Shown here: positions 53,601 through 64,000 of the stretch, piece after piece
Position numbering within the stretch: position 1 is the first letter of the stretch
Layout of the letters: every line of letters begins with the position of its first letter
Assembly (NCBI GenBank): GCA_016081115.2
Contig: CM071924.1
Coordinates: 90,038,616-90,102,615, forward strand
DNA: 64,000 nucleotides
Direction of reading: 5' to 3'
DNA from: Rehmannia glutinosa
Lineage: Eukaryota > Streptophyta > Magnoliopsida > Lamiales > Orobanchaceae
Program-made: the position numbers and the translations under genes
The notes under the pieces: model-generated
Told to the model about the DNA's origin: nothing
Database searches by the model: none
The model's input: the letters and a program-made list of their open reading frames with translations, nothing else

Positions 53601-54280
53601 ACTTGGCGAAGAATAGAGGCAAACCTGTTTCTCACCGAATATGCAAGGGTAATTGATAGTCGATGTACTTAACGAATTGTACACGTCCGGACATTGCATA
53701 TCCAGTGAGTAAGCTAAATAGGTTCACAAGTAACCCGAGTACGGATCACCGAAAGCCGTGAGTAGGGTACTTAGATATTTAAAGTATACCATGGACTATG
53801 GAATACTTTATACGAAATATCTAGCAAAGATTAGAAGGATATTGTGATGCCGGTTGGATATCGGACACAAAAGACTCCAAGTCCACAAGTGGATATGTTT
53901 TCACAATAGGTGGAGGACCGGTGTCGTCGAAGTCTTCTAAGCAGACGAGCATAGCTCGATCCACTATGGAATCCAAGTTCATTGCTTTAGATAAAGCTGG
54001 AGAAAAATCAGAATGACTTAGAAACTTCTTAGAGGATATTCCTTGTTGGAATAAGCCTATGCCTGCTATTTTGATACATTGTGATTAGTCAATCAGCTAT
54101 TGGTGGGGCACAAAGTAGTATGTATAATGGTAAGTCTAGACATATACGTCGAATACATAATACCATTAGACAGTTGATTTCGAATGGAGTTATTTCGATT
54201 GACTATGTGAAGTCAAAGAAAAACCTTGCGGATCCACTTACAAAAGGCATAAATTGAGATCAATTGTATAAAATATTAAG
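53601..54280 (+). pseudogene. RNase H of element A
   Basis: Degenerate but ordered: an YTKYLAKI-type start with a GYCDAGWISDTKDSKSTSGY-like stretch (about 53835-53900), TSIARSTMESKFIALD (about 53950), a KSRHIRRIHNTIRQLI-like stretch (about 54130) and SKKNLADPLTKG (about 54220), the standard copia RNase H end. Frames shift at least four times. Confidence 0.8.
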
Positions 54281-54850
54281 GGGAATGTGTTTAAAATCCA
54301 CAAAATAAAGAATATTCATAGCGGTAACCCAACCTTGTGAATTGGAGATCTCAAGACCTTGGTTCAATGGGACAACTAAGTTATGAATGTTTAGCTAAAC
54401 ACTTGGAAAATGTGTTAGCTCATTCTCGAAACATCCAAGTGAATCAAAACCTGCTGAATGTGGTGAGGTTAAGTTTAAGACTTTTAATGATTCATATATC
54501 GAAAGGTGGAGTATGGCAGGATACTCTTCAATAGGAGATCACATATATAAGCGAGAAGTAATGGCCGCTTCAAAGAAACGCTTATGAATCTAAGATATGG
54601 TCCAGGGCCAAAATGGACACAACGTGAGAACAACAAGTGTTAGAGTTGTTATTAAGTAAATACTGTTGTCTCGGTTTACACAAAAGGCTGAGTAGTTCAA
54701 GACATCGCGTCACTAAGCAACCAGTAAATCCGATAGTATTTTACTAATGAAGTTCAAAGCCACAAGCTACCTATCCCGATGCAACAACAAACACGAGACT
54801 TTCAAGTGAATCGCATACACACATGTATTAATTTTATTCATGTGGGGGAT
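54281..54850 (+). other. 3' non-coding region of element A
   Basis: Between RNase H and the 3' LTR. No ORF with protein features. The final GTGGGGGAT (54842-54850) is the polypurine tract. Confidence 0.6.
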
Positions 54851-55941
54851 TGTTGGAATTTTGTTTTGGTAAAATGGATATTGACCCGACTTTGACCAAA
54901 TAATTAAGTGGTTTTCATTAGTGAAAAATAGAATTAAATTATTTGTAAAATTTCCATTAAGAAAGTAGAGATGAGAATAACATTTGAAATTTCTCAAAAC
55001 CAATTCCGGTGAATGAGAAATTAATGCTAGAAAGTTAGCCACTTAATACTAGAAAATGATATGGAAAATAAAAAATGTTAGGAAGGAGAAATGCTCCATC
55101 CCACATAGGAAAAGTAGACAAAGTTTGCTCACTTGATATATCCCAAGTTGACTTATGGATTTGGGTCCTTGGAGGCACCCAAGTTTTTAAAGGGGTGAGG
55201 ACTGCATGCTTGTGGGTTTGGTTCAAAACACATGCGCGTCGCGTGCGCCGCCGCCGCCCCGCCATCCGGGTCGGGTCGTGGTCGTGGGCTTGGGCTAGGC
55301 CCTTATTATTTTTGGACCAAAAACCTTTAAAATAAATAAATAATTAATTTTTTAATTAATTAATTAATGCTTCCAACGAAAAGTGTTCGATCGATAACGG
55401 GCTGACGCACGACCCGTGCTTTGGGTCGTGCGTCAAGTCGTGACTTTATCATTTTCGTTCGCATCCACGCATGGGCACACGCACGGGCCATGCGCCAGGT
55501 CGTGCGTCGATGCGAAAGGCTGAACAGAGGCGCATATTCGCTGTAAACATGTCTTTTCGAGCCAAAAGACATGATATTTCCATACGGGCACCTGATGCCT
55601 ATATATTTTGAACCCCTGTAGATGAAATGAGACAAGAAAAACATAAGATATAAGATTAATAATCGATTCATTGCATTATCTGCATATTGACATTCCCTCC
55701 TGTTCAAATGCTTGAAAGTCTAAACACATTTAGTTCGTTGTAATTCTGGTTTTTGCAAGTGCTGCTAAACTGGAATAGAAATAGTCATTATATCTTAGAG
55801 ACATACGCCGGAACTGTTAGCACTTTGTATACGGGGTGTTTTCGTCTTGCGGAGACTGAATCGAATTCAGGCCTCGACTAAGCCAAACACTCAAACACTA
55901 GCCATTCCTTAAACAGAAACCTTCCTAAATTTTACCCAACA
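54851..55941 (+). repeat. 3' LTR of copia element A
   Basis: 1091 bp, TGTTGGAATT...CCAACA. TATA box CTATATATTTTG near 55598. The central GC-rich block (55225-55520) contains an inverted repeat (GCACGACCCG / GGGTCGTGCG) near 55405-55435, not the (CGT)n of the 5' LTR. Confidence 0.9.
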
Positions 55942-56079
55942 CTTATAACATAATACATGAAGAACTCAAGAAAATTACGAGGCATCGTCTGAGTATTTGT
56001 CTAATTTCATATACATATTATATTTATTTAGTAATTTTGTATTTTACTAGGTTAATTTATGCATCAAGATATCAATAAC

Positions 56080-56985
56080 TGTTCAAATTGGTTTATGGAA
56101 ATTGGATTTTGACTGGATTTTGACCAATTATTTAAGGGCGTTCAATTATTTGTTATAGGAAATAAATGAGATAAACGTAAGATACGCCGCATGTAGATAA
56201 GTTTAGTATTTTAAATTTCTTAAAATCAATACCGAGTGAATGAAATTAATGTTTAAAGAAAGCCACTTAAATATCTTTTATATATGGAAATTAAAAAAAA
56301 ATGGGAATGTGGAATAAGACACATCCTACATGGAAAGCATTTCAAATACTTGACTTGTTTATATACAGTTTCACCAATAATGAGTAACCATGTGGAGCTC
56401 CTTATGGTACATCCTAGTGGACCAAGTCATTTTTGACTAGTTTTCGGCTAGCTCAAAGAGCACCATCCGAACCATACCCAGACACGCGCACGCCACTTTT
56501 AGTCGCATTGGGCTCTTTAGAGATGCACTTTGCACTTGGCTTACTGACCTGGTAAGAGTCGTCTGGATGACGACATGTGGCAGGTGGTGGCGTTGATTGG
56601 ACGTGTATGTTCGATGACAGTGTACCATGTCTGGACATGATTGTCCAATGTGCAATGGTGTGTGCCAAGGAATGTGTATATTTGATGGAACGCAATTTGG
56701 ACCATTAGATCGTGTCTATTGATCAGAAGCACGATCTGACAGTCTGAAGGGGCGTTGTAGTTCTATAAATAGGAATTCCCTAGAACTCATTTTGGATATG
56801 AAATTTTCAAAATTTAACATACATTCTGCATAAGTTTCTGAGAGTTCAAAAACATCAAAAGTTCGGAGAGTCTGGCGGTTGCTAAAATACCGTAAACACC
56901 ATGACCGGGGCATTTCGTCTTAAAGAGAAATAGTCCAACTCATTCAGCGGCCATTTCGATATATACCAACCACGTTTATCCAACA
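56080..56985 (+). mobile_element. Diverged solo LTR of the A family
   Basis: Ends TGTTCAAATTGG...CCAACA, flanked by perfect ATAAC TSDs (56075-56079 and 56986-56990). The first 350 bp resemble the A LTR (TTTTGACCAATTATTTAAG, a GTGAATGAAATTAATG stretch, AGCCACTTAA, CACATCCTACATGGAAA). The TATA box is CTATAAATAG near 56763. At 906 bp it is shorter than A, and its middle part is different. No internal domain. Confidence 0.8.
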
Positions 56986-57059
56986 ATAACATTAACACAA
57001 TTTAGTGGCTAATAAAATGATAAAATCTACATCTAGCATAGGAGTAATACTCATACTAA

Positions 57060-58330
57060 GGGTGCATTTGTATGGGGGGATTTGAGAGATGATTTGTGAT
57101 GAAAAATTGAAATTCTTAGCTAAATTCACGCCATTGTTTAACTTATAAATTCAAAACAATGGATTTCAAATTCATCTTTAAGTTTTAGTTGATTTTTAAA
57201 TGATTTTAAATCTCTCATAAAACCTAGTCATTTGAAACTCTTTTTTTTTTTATGCACACTTGCATATTCATACGTACACACACTTCACAAGTACACACAT
57301 TGTACACACTACAAAGACACCCTATCTCTTTTACACATATATTCACACACACTTTCCTCATCACACATATATTAAAATTTATACATTTCATATTTTTTTT
57401 ATTGAACGATAATATTTTATTATAACAACTCAAAAACTGAAATTACAACTACAATCATAACCAACGGGCAAGAGCCGACATGACTAACTAAAAACCAAGT
57501 TGGGAATTGGTAAGACCAATTCAAATTCACAACATGGACTTAAAAACTACCCACCCCAAACTAAACCACTCCACGGGAGACTTCATCACTCCTTAATAGA
57601 GATCAAAACACACAAAAAATCAAACCGCACGAGCAACCACCGCATCTTTGCAATGAAAAAACTAATCTGCTTTCACGAGTTTCACAAATCAACCGAAAAG
57701 AAAATACAAACAAAAAAAGAAAACAACAACTATAGCTAAAAAACGAGAGGAAAAAAATACAAAAATTACCTCCCCTTACCCAACTCTACGGATGCGCACC
57801 CATCATCTACTCGGCTCCGAGACACCTCCGTGGAGCTCGACCCACTTTCACCCTGGAACGAAAAAAATCGGTCCCCTCCGAATAACACTAGAATCGCCAT
57901 TGCGTACGCCTCCAACAAAGCATGGAGGAAGGGAAGGGAGGGAGGGAGGAGGAGGGTGAGGGTGGCACTGTGTGGTTGGGGGGGGGAAGAAGAGGATATT
58001 AGGTTTGTGCTTTTTTTGGGTTAGAGAGAAAGGAGAGGAAAGTTAAATTAGAGAGATAGAGAGTTTTTTATATTTTATTAATAAATGTATAAAATTATAA
58101 CTATTTATAAAAATAATAAGATTATATCTTTTCGCTTTTATTTATTAAAAGCCAACTAAGAAATAATTAGAGCTTTTAAATTTTTTATCAAAATTTCACG
58201 ATGGATTTGAAATTTCAACACAAATCTACATCATCCAAATAAGATAGATGGATTTCAAATCAAGACATTTGAAATTCATTCATATTCAAATACATTGAAT
58301 TTGAAATCCTCAATCCCAATGCACACTTAT
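57060..58330. mobile_element. TIR-bounded repeat region (superfamily unclear)
   Basis: The left end GGGTGCATTTG...GGGGGATTTGAG and the reverse-complemented right end AGTGTGCATTGGGATTGAGG are similar. Both arms continue with ATTTGAAATCC/AAATTCAAATG-type sequence. No clear TSD; the TAA/TAT flanks could suggest a 3-bp PIF-type site or nothing. The interior includes an ACAC-rich stretch (57255-57365), an AC-rich segment (57420-57780) and a GGGA-rich segment (57925-57990). Confidence 0.4.
57925..57995. repeat. GGGA/GGA-rich simple sequence
   Basis: Purine-rich (GGGA)n/(GGA)n followed by a nine-G run. Neighbouring open frames translate only the repeat. Confidence 0.8.
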
Positions 58331-58354
58331 CAATCTCAAACTCAAAATCTAATA

Positions 58355-58606
58355 CTCCCTTCGTCCGAATTATATAGTCCAGTTGGACTTTTCACACAAA
58401 TTGAGAAAAAGTATTAGAAATTACAAATATATAAAATAATTATTTGATCTGCCCCTATTTAATGAATAGTGTGAATTACAGAATGCTTATTAAATAGGGC
58501 TATAATAGTAAAAGAATTGAAAAATACTATTAAATATGAAAACTGAACTATATATTTGGGACATCCCAAAAAGGAATAGTGGACTATATATTTGGGACGG
58601 AGGGCG
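58355..58606. mobile_element. Stowaway-type (Tc1/mariner) MITE
   Basis: Left TIR CTCCCTTCGTCC, then TATATAGTCCA; the right TIR reverse-complemented is CGCCCTCCGTCC, then AATATATAGTCCA. TA dinucleotides flank both ends (58353-58354 and 58607-58608). The CTCCCTCCGTCC terminus and TA target are diagnostic. 252 bp, non-coding. Confidence 0.9.
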
Positions 58607-58623
58607 TACTTACATATTATCAT

Positions 58624-59231
58624 TAGAAATGGCACTGGCGGATTTGGGGCGGGTTTGTAAAGCCCGAGACCCGCCTTTGCCAAGGAAAATTAAGACCGGG
58701 ACCCACCCCGCCCGCCTCAAGACCCGAATATATATTTTAATTGCAATAATTTATTTTTTTGTATTTGTGGCCAAATTTTGAAAAGCAATCTAATGCCAAT
58801 AGGTCAAAAATATAAAATTATGCAACTTATTATAACTATTTTTTTACAACTATTTAGCTACTATTAAGATTTTTTCTTTAAAAAAAATACTACTAGGATA
58901 TTGCAATTGTACTCAATTAATACTCAAAATAAATATTCAAGGTAGAATATTACAAGATGTTACATTAGTAAATTAAAAATCAATACAACACTCAAATTTA
59001 AAAGTAAATAATGCAATAATATCTCAATACATATTTAAAAATATAATAAAAACTAATATGCAGGGTGGGTCCTATTGGACCTGGGACCCACCCCGAATCC
59101 AGGCTGATTTTGTAGTTTTAGACCTAAGACCCGCCTCGGGACCCATTTTTATCCGGGTCTAGACCCCACCCTGTCGGGGCGGGTTTGATGTTGGGGCATC
59201 TGATTTTTGACCCGCCCCACTCTCATCCCTA
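58624..59231. mobile_element. hAT MITE, perfect 8-bp TSD
   Basis: Flanked by ATTATCAT at 58616-58623 and 59232-59239. The ends TAGAAATGGCACTGGCGG and, reverse-complemented, TAGGGATGAGAGTGGGGCGG are imperfect TIRs rich in GGGCGGGT. An inner inverted block (AAGCCCGAGACCCGCC / GACCCGCCCC) lies near the ends. 608 bp, non-coding, AT-rich centre. Confidence 0.85.
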
Positions 59232-59239
59232 ATTATCAT

Positions 59240-61309
59240 AGTTTCATTACACCTTTCCCAAAGAAGAGTTTCCTACAAAAAAAAATCTCTTAATTTATTG
59301 TGTTTCTTGATGTTGATATTTAATTTGAAATAATGTTATTATATATTTACTACAAAATTAAGTAGCGTGTCATGAAACCAATCTCTCGGAGTTTATACTT
59401 GTCTTATTACATATATTAGATTAGGTTACTTAATTAGATGCAAAGCTCTATTAATTATTCAAAGTCTAAAGTCTAGTCTCTCCTGATTGAGATAAATAAA
59501 AATATAAAAATCACCCTCAAACTCCCTCATTACATCTCTTGAAATGACATCCTTACACATCAATGTCCCTTTTGGTTATATACTAAAATTCATACATGTT
59601 ATTTATATACATATATTTAAGTGATCAATCCCTATATTATGGTTTGGACTTTGAATATTTGCCTCCTCTTCAAACTACATCTTAGTTTAATTAAAACATT
59701 ATTTGTGAGTTTGGAAAATTTATTAACATGTTTCTCATTAATTCTTGAAAATGAAGCTCCCTAATTTTGTCTCTCAATCATCAAGCAATGGCGTTTTCTT
59801 TCCCATTCTAGTTGTCGGATCCTAAAATGCTGATTCAAAGTCTAGTCCCAATTGTTCACGAGCTGTAAATTGGGGGGCCCTAACCCCTTATTCTATTTAA
59901 TCACATTGTAACTTGAACAAGAAATTAGTTTACCCCTATTTTAGGACTTTGATTTTGAAAATTTATCCTTTATGGTAAGTGTGAACAAACATAGCGTGTG
60001 CATGTGTGATGTGAATGGTCAGAATCAGGATTCGATATTTGGGAGATCTACAGTTGACACATCAAATAATTATTTTATATAATAGTAAAATTTAAAATAT
60101 ATTTTATATTAAAATACAATGTCAAAAGTCAAAATTCATCATTAATCATCCCAAAACATATGATTACAATCATAGTATATGAAAATTCATCACGTCTCTA
60201 TTTCATATCACGAAAATCATTTATACTAAAATTCTTAATAATTTCTTTTTCATATGTATTAGAAAATAGCTATTTCAAATGTTTTGATATATCAAGGTCC
60301 ACACAGTAGTTTATTCAAACTTCAAAGTTAGCCATGGGCTTTGTGGTGTATGATCCACAATAATTTTGTTCATCAATAATTTGGATTGGGGGCGAAAAGA
60401 CTTATAAAATAATACATATAAATATAAATTTAATTAAAAAAGATTGGGGGAGGGGCGGGCCCCCTACCATGAACGTGACTGGGTCTCTGGTATCTGGTGA
60501 TATGTAATATAAGATGTAACAAAAAGTATAAGAAAAAAACTCAATACGGGTATATGAATAGAGTTTAAAAAAACAAATCAAGTTATTCGTAACTTACTCG
60601 AGATCGATAGCAAAAGCTCTATTGAACTTTTCGTTAAATATGACAAACCAAGCTTGAAGATATACTTTAATTTACATTTTCACAAAGATTTGGAACTCGA
60701 TTTGAACAAGTAAAAACTAATTATAATAACAATCATGTTCGACACCATTAAAACTAATTTACATTTTCAATAAAATAAACAAACTAAAACTCAATTCATG
60801 TTCGACACCATTAAATTTCGTTCAAACTTATTATAATAACAATCAAATCAAGTTTGAATGCAATTAATCGAAATTCGATATAAATATAAAACAAATTCAT
60901 ATATAAATATAAAACAAATTGATCATATATAGATATATTTGATTAGTTTGAATCATATTATTTATACCCCTTTTATGTATTTGATGTAAGTTCATATGAT
61001 CTTGGGCTACTAGCTATCACTCTACCGTTGCAATCGTGTGCCATGTTTAGTGATGTCGGCATTATAAATATTTGCCACTTTATTTAATATAACATTTCAT
61101 GTTACATTAATAAATAGGAAACAAAAAAATAAAAAAAATAGAGCAACTTTAACGTGGATCCTTTCCGCTTAGGATAAAATTTTAAAATTAAACGGTTGGA
61201 GTAAATCTTGGGTTTTTATTTCCAACCCTTAATAGTGCAGGTTCATTCGCATCTCATGAACGAAACAGAATTAGTTATCATTGTTACAATTTCTATATAT
61301 TAACACTAA
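59240..61309. other. AT-rich intergenic sequence
   Basis: No protein-like frame. ATTATAATAACAATCA and CATGTTCGACACCATTAAA each occur twice between 60717 and 60850, and ATATAAATATAAAACAAATT twice near 60880-60920, so this part has local duplications. Nothing else recognised. Confidence 0.4.
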
Positions 61310-61800
61310 TTATATCAATATTTATGATTTTACTTAGAGACGACACGATAACCTGACACGAATCTAACACAAATTTAGCTGGTCGGTTTGGGTTCAAATT
61401 CGGGTCAGACGCGGTCAACACGAGAAAAATATGTCAAATCAAGCGACATGTTGTAGACACGATTGACCTATTGACAATATTTTTATATTTTTTGATGTTT
61501 TAATTGATTATATGATAATGTACAATTAATTATTGAATGCATTTTCTAATAATTTAATGTATTTATATTTGTAATTTTAGTTTTTTCTCCATTTTTTTTT
61601 CGTTTCTTACATTGTTATTTTGTGTTGTGTCGGGTTCCGTAATCATAAAATAAGTCGTATTTGTGTTGTGTATCTTAACACGAATAATTAAAAAAGTTTG
61701 TGTCAAACGTGTAATACCCGTCGACGTAACACGCTCCGCAAATATGAAACACAACACGATTTACCCCACTAATTTGCCTAGGGTTTAGCATAATAACATA
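61310..61800. other. Possible degenerate hAT-like repeat (ACACGA-rich)
   Basis: Repeated GACACGA/AACACGA motifs occur at the left (61340-61440) and the inverse CGTGT/GTGTTG set at the right (61620-61760), around an AT-rich centre. The style is like hAT MITEs but no clean terminus or TSD can be identified. Confidence 0.3.
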
Positions 61801-62845
61801 TTTTTTATCTGATGAGGACAATTTTCTGACAATTTTATAACAAGTTAGGTTAGTTATCTCTCTCCTTCGCTTTCTTTCTTTTTATTTCCCCTCATTTTCT
61901 TCTAGATTGAGAGAACAAAATATTTAATTTAATGAAGTAATAATATATAATAGAAACAAACCAATCCTTAGATACATTTGCAGTCATCCACACACGTGCG
62001 CCGGCCCCACGTGCAAACTCATTGTCTGCTTGACCGTTCACTAGAGGCCATATATGTCTGCGTCACTTTCCAACACCAATTTTTCTCATTTTTATTTCAA
62101 CCAAACATGACTCTCCATTAATTAATTTTAATAATTTTATCTACCCAAATAAAAAAGTTTAATTCTTTGGAGACCACCATGTGTCGGGCCAGATTCTATA
62201 AGTTTGGCCATTTCTAAGTACAACAATATTATGAAAAATGATTTGGTAGGAGCCCTCTAGAAATTGAAATACTAAAATTTCAAATACATTTTTGAATATA
62301 ATTTTTTTCAAGGATAAATATATTAAAAATTGAACTTTTAGTTATTGTTTGAACTTTATTTTGTTCTTGGTTTCCTTAAAGTTAAGCTGGTTGTCACGTT
62401 TGCCCCCCACTTATATATGATACCTTGTAAATATGCATATGGACAAGTATGATTTTATGGAAGCAAAAAAAAGTACAATGCATCTATTTAATATTTTTAA
62501 TTATCATTACTAACAAAATGTACATGGATTAATTTTTCTTCCACTCCTCTTGTCTAAATCAATCATATATTATTTTGTAACTTATGATTATCATGGAAAG
62601 TTATCGACATTTGAGTTTGTTTAAACATTAGGAAGTTAAATTCATCATGAATACATAAACTATAGGAAAATTTGTCACATACAAAATATAATTCCACATT
62701 CTCATATTTATGGCGTTTTTATGTATATATATCAATCATCACATAATCATTGTAATTTGGCAAGTTTAAGGGTTCTATTCCACACTTTTCTCTTTGTATA
62801 AAAAAAAAAGGCTAAGAATTTTATTTGATTTGTACATTTTAAAAT
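61801..62845. other. AT-rich intergenic sequence
   Basis: No ORF or repeat recognised. A short GC-rich island with CACGTG-type motifs lies near 61990-62012. Confidence 0.4.
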
Positions 62846-63923
62846 TGTTGGAATTGGTCTTTGATAAATGGGGTGTTGACCGATTTTGACCAATTAATTA
62901 AGTGGTTTCCATTTGTAAAAATGGAATTAAATTATTTGTAAAAATTCTACTAAGAGAGTAGATGAGAATAACATTTGGAATTTCTCAAACCGATTCCGGG
63001 TGAATGAGAAATTAATGCTAGAAGTTAGCCACTTAATACAAATAAATGGTATGGAAAATGGAAAATATGAAGGAGGAGAGTTGCTCCACCCCACATAGGA
63101 AAAAGGAGGCAAAGTTGCACACTTTATTTATCCCAAGTTGGACAAATGGGTTTGGGCCCTTGGGGGCACCCGAGTTTTTAAAGGGAGATGACCTACGCTT
63201 GTGGGTTTGGTCAAAGCACACACGCGCGCACCGGCCCGGCCGCCGGGCCATGGGCTTGGGCTTTAAGGCCCTTATTCTTTTTGGACCAAAAACCTTTAAA
63301 AATTAAATATTTAATTAATTTTTGTAATTAATTAAATAGATTTAATTAATTTTCATAATTAATTAAAAGAGTTCAATCTGGGAAAATGTTTCGCCCAAGA
63401 CGGGGCAGAGCACGCCCGACGCCCGTGCGTGGGGTCGTCTTTGGTCCGAAGGGTATGAGCTCGCACGCGACGGCAAAGCGCACGCCTATGCGTCCCAGGT
63501 CGTGGTCTCTCCTCGACGAGATCGTCGCTCATTGGTCAAAGGTGTTTTTTCGAGCTCTGGAGACGCGATTTTCCGTCACGGCACTTCGCCTATATTAATG
63601 AAGCCCCTCATGATGAAAAACATACGAAAAACTCGATTAAAATCGGTCATTTGCATTATAAAGCATATTGATTCTCCCATTCCTTCAATAGCTTGAAAGT
63701 CAAAACACTATGTTTGTTCATTGTGTTTCGAGTTTGCAAGTCTTTGTAAACTCGAGACGTAAAAAGTCGTTGTATCTTAGAGGCGAGCGCCGAACCGTAA
63801 GCACTCGGTGTACGGGCGTTTTAAATCTTGCGGAGACGATTCGAAATCGGCCTCGACTTAATCCCAAACACTAAGCCATTTTCTTTAAACATAAACTTTT
63901 CTTTCACCATAATTTACCCAACA
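62846..63923 (+). mobile_element. Solo LTR of the A family, perfect TSD
   Basis: Ends TGTTGGAATT...CCCAACA, flanked by AAAAT (62841-62845 and 63924-63928). Length 1078 bp, colinear with the A LTRs: TTGACCAATTAATTAAGTGG near the start, CTATATTAATG (TATA) near 63590, AGCTTGAAAGTC-type sequence and ACTCG-TGTACGGG near the end. The GC-rich middle (63220-63600) is again different from the A copies. Confidence 0.9.
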
Positions 63924-64000
63924 AAAATTGTACATGCTAATAGGATATCCCAGTTCATTTGAAGGCAAGTTAATTCATGTATATTAAACATTTATCATCC
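63924..64000. other. Right flank
   Basis: TSD copy and AT-rich sequence, no feature. Confidence 0.5.

Larger units (their letters stand above)
30451..55941 (+). mobile_element. Ty1/copia element A, expanded by nested Helitron and SIRE-like insertions
   Basis: LTRs at 30451-31532 and 54851-55941 enclose gag, protease, integrase, reverse transcriptase and RNase H remnants in copia order. Flanks TTTAT and CTTAT give an imperfect 5-bp TSD. A polypurine tract GTGGGGGA lies directly before the 3' LTR. Only about 35 bp separate the 5' LTR from the gag ATG, and no tRNA-Met primer-binding site is visible. Subtracting the Helitron (33219-37897) and element B with one TSD copy (39112-53313) leaves about 6.6 kb. 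All reading frames are broken. Confidence 0.9.

Noticed and set aside
57830..58024. 64-codon plus-strand open frame
   Set aside because: Its second half translates the GGGA/GGA simple repeat, and the first half has no similarity signal.
1..64000. A new defence, biosynthetic or toxin system
   Set aside because: All recognisable proteins are decayed transposon proteins, and the only host-gene candidate is about 104 residues without a known family.

Overview
This window is nuclear DNA from a flowering plant, probably a eudicot. The evidence is the dense set of plant-type Ty1/copia elements, L1- and RTE-type LINEs, Au-like SINEs, a Cassandra LTR with 5S rDNA-derived sequence, Mutator/hAT/Stowaway MITEs and an Arabidopsis-type Helitron. 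There is no intact long host gene. Almost all protein similarity comes from broken transposon proteins, and most element ends are defined here by target-site duplications (TSDs) and terminal motifs read directly from the sequence.

Layout. 1-4706: the 5' LTR of a minus-strand LTR element, with initiator-Met primer-binding site, split by a 2.7 kb Mutator-like element (9-bp TSD) that carries gene-like GC-rich DNA. 5478-5587: a SINE. 6060-15640: a plus-strand L1-type LINE remnant, split by a Gypsy-like solo LTR. That LTR holds a SINE (7387-7494) and a 5.8 kb minus-strand SIRE-like copia element with a large internal deletion (7564-13363). 15641-20560: a nearly full-length L1-type LINE on the minus strand, tail-to-tail with the first. 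20.7-21.6 kb: a second Mutator-like candidate. 21.7-24.3 kb: the only candidate host gene. It has a promoter-like GGCCCA region and two exon-like blocks; the intron between them hosts a Mutator-type MITE, itself split by a Cassandra solo LTR. A 5'-truncated RTE LINE lies just downstream. 24.4-29.9 kb: hAT-like MITEs, a mini-Helitron, a 1.7 kb Mutator-type element and a SINE.

30451-55941 is one copia element (A), about 6.6 kb when un-nested but expanded to 25.5 kb. A 4.7 kb Helitron, carrying its own SINE, sits in its integrase gene. A 14.2 kb SIRE-like element (B, TSD ACAAG, about 1.55 kb LTRs) sits in its reverse transcriptase gene, just before the YVDD box. B carries about 5 kb of extra coding-like sequence between RNase H and its 3' LTR. 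Two further solo LTRs of family A lie at 56080-56985 and 62846-63923, each with a perfect 5-bp TSD. Between them are a TIR-bounded repeat, a Stowaway MITE and an hAT MITE with a perfect 8-bp TSD. 59.2-62.8 kb is AT-rich and largely featureless.

No transposon protein frame is intact, so the genes do not form a working pathway. The value of the window is its insertion stratigraphy, the A-family LTR series and the possible intronic Cassandra. I found no previously undescribed system; the strongest oddities are listed as findings.
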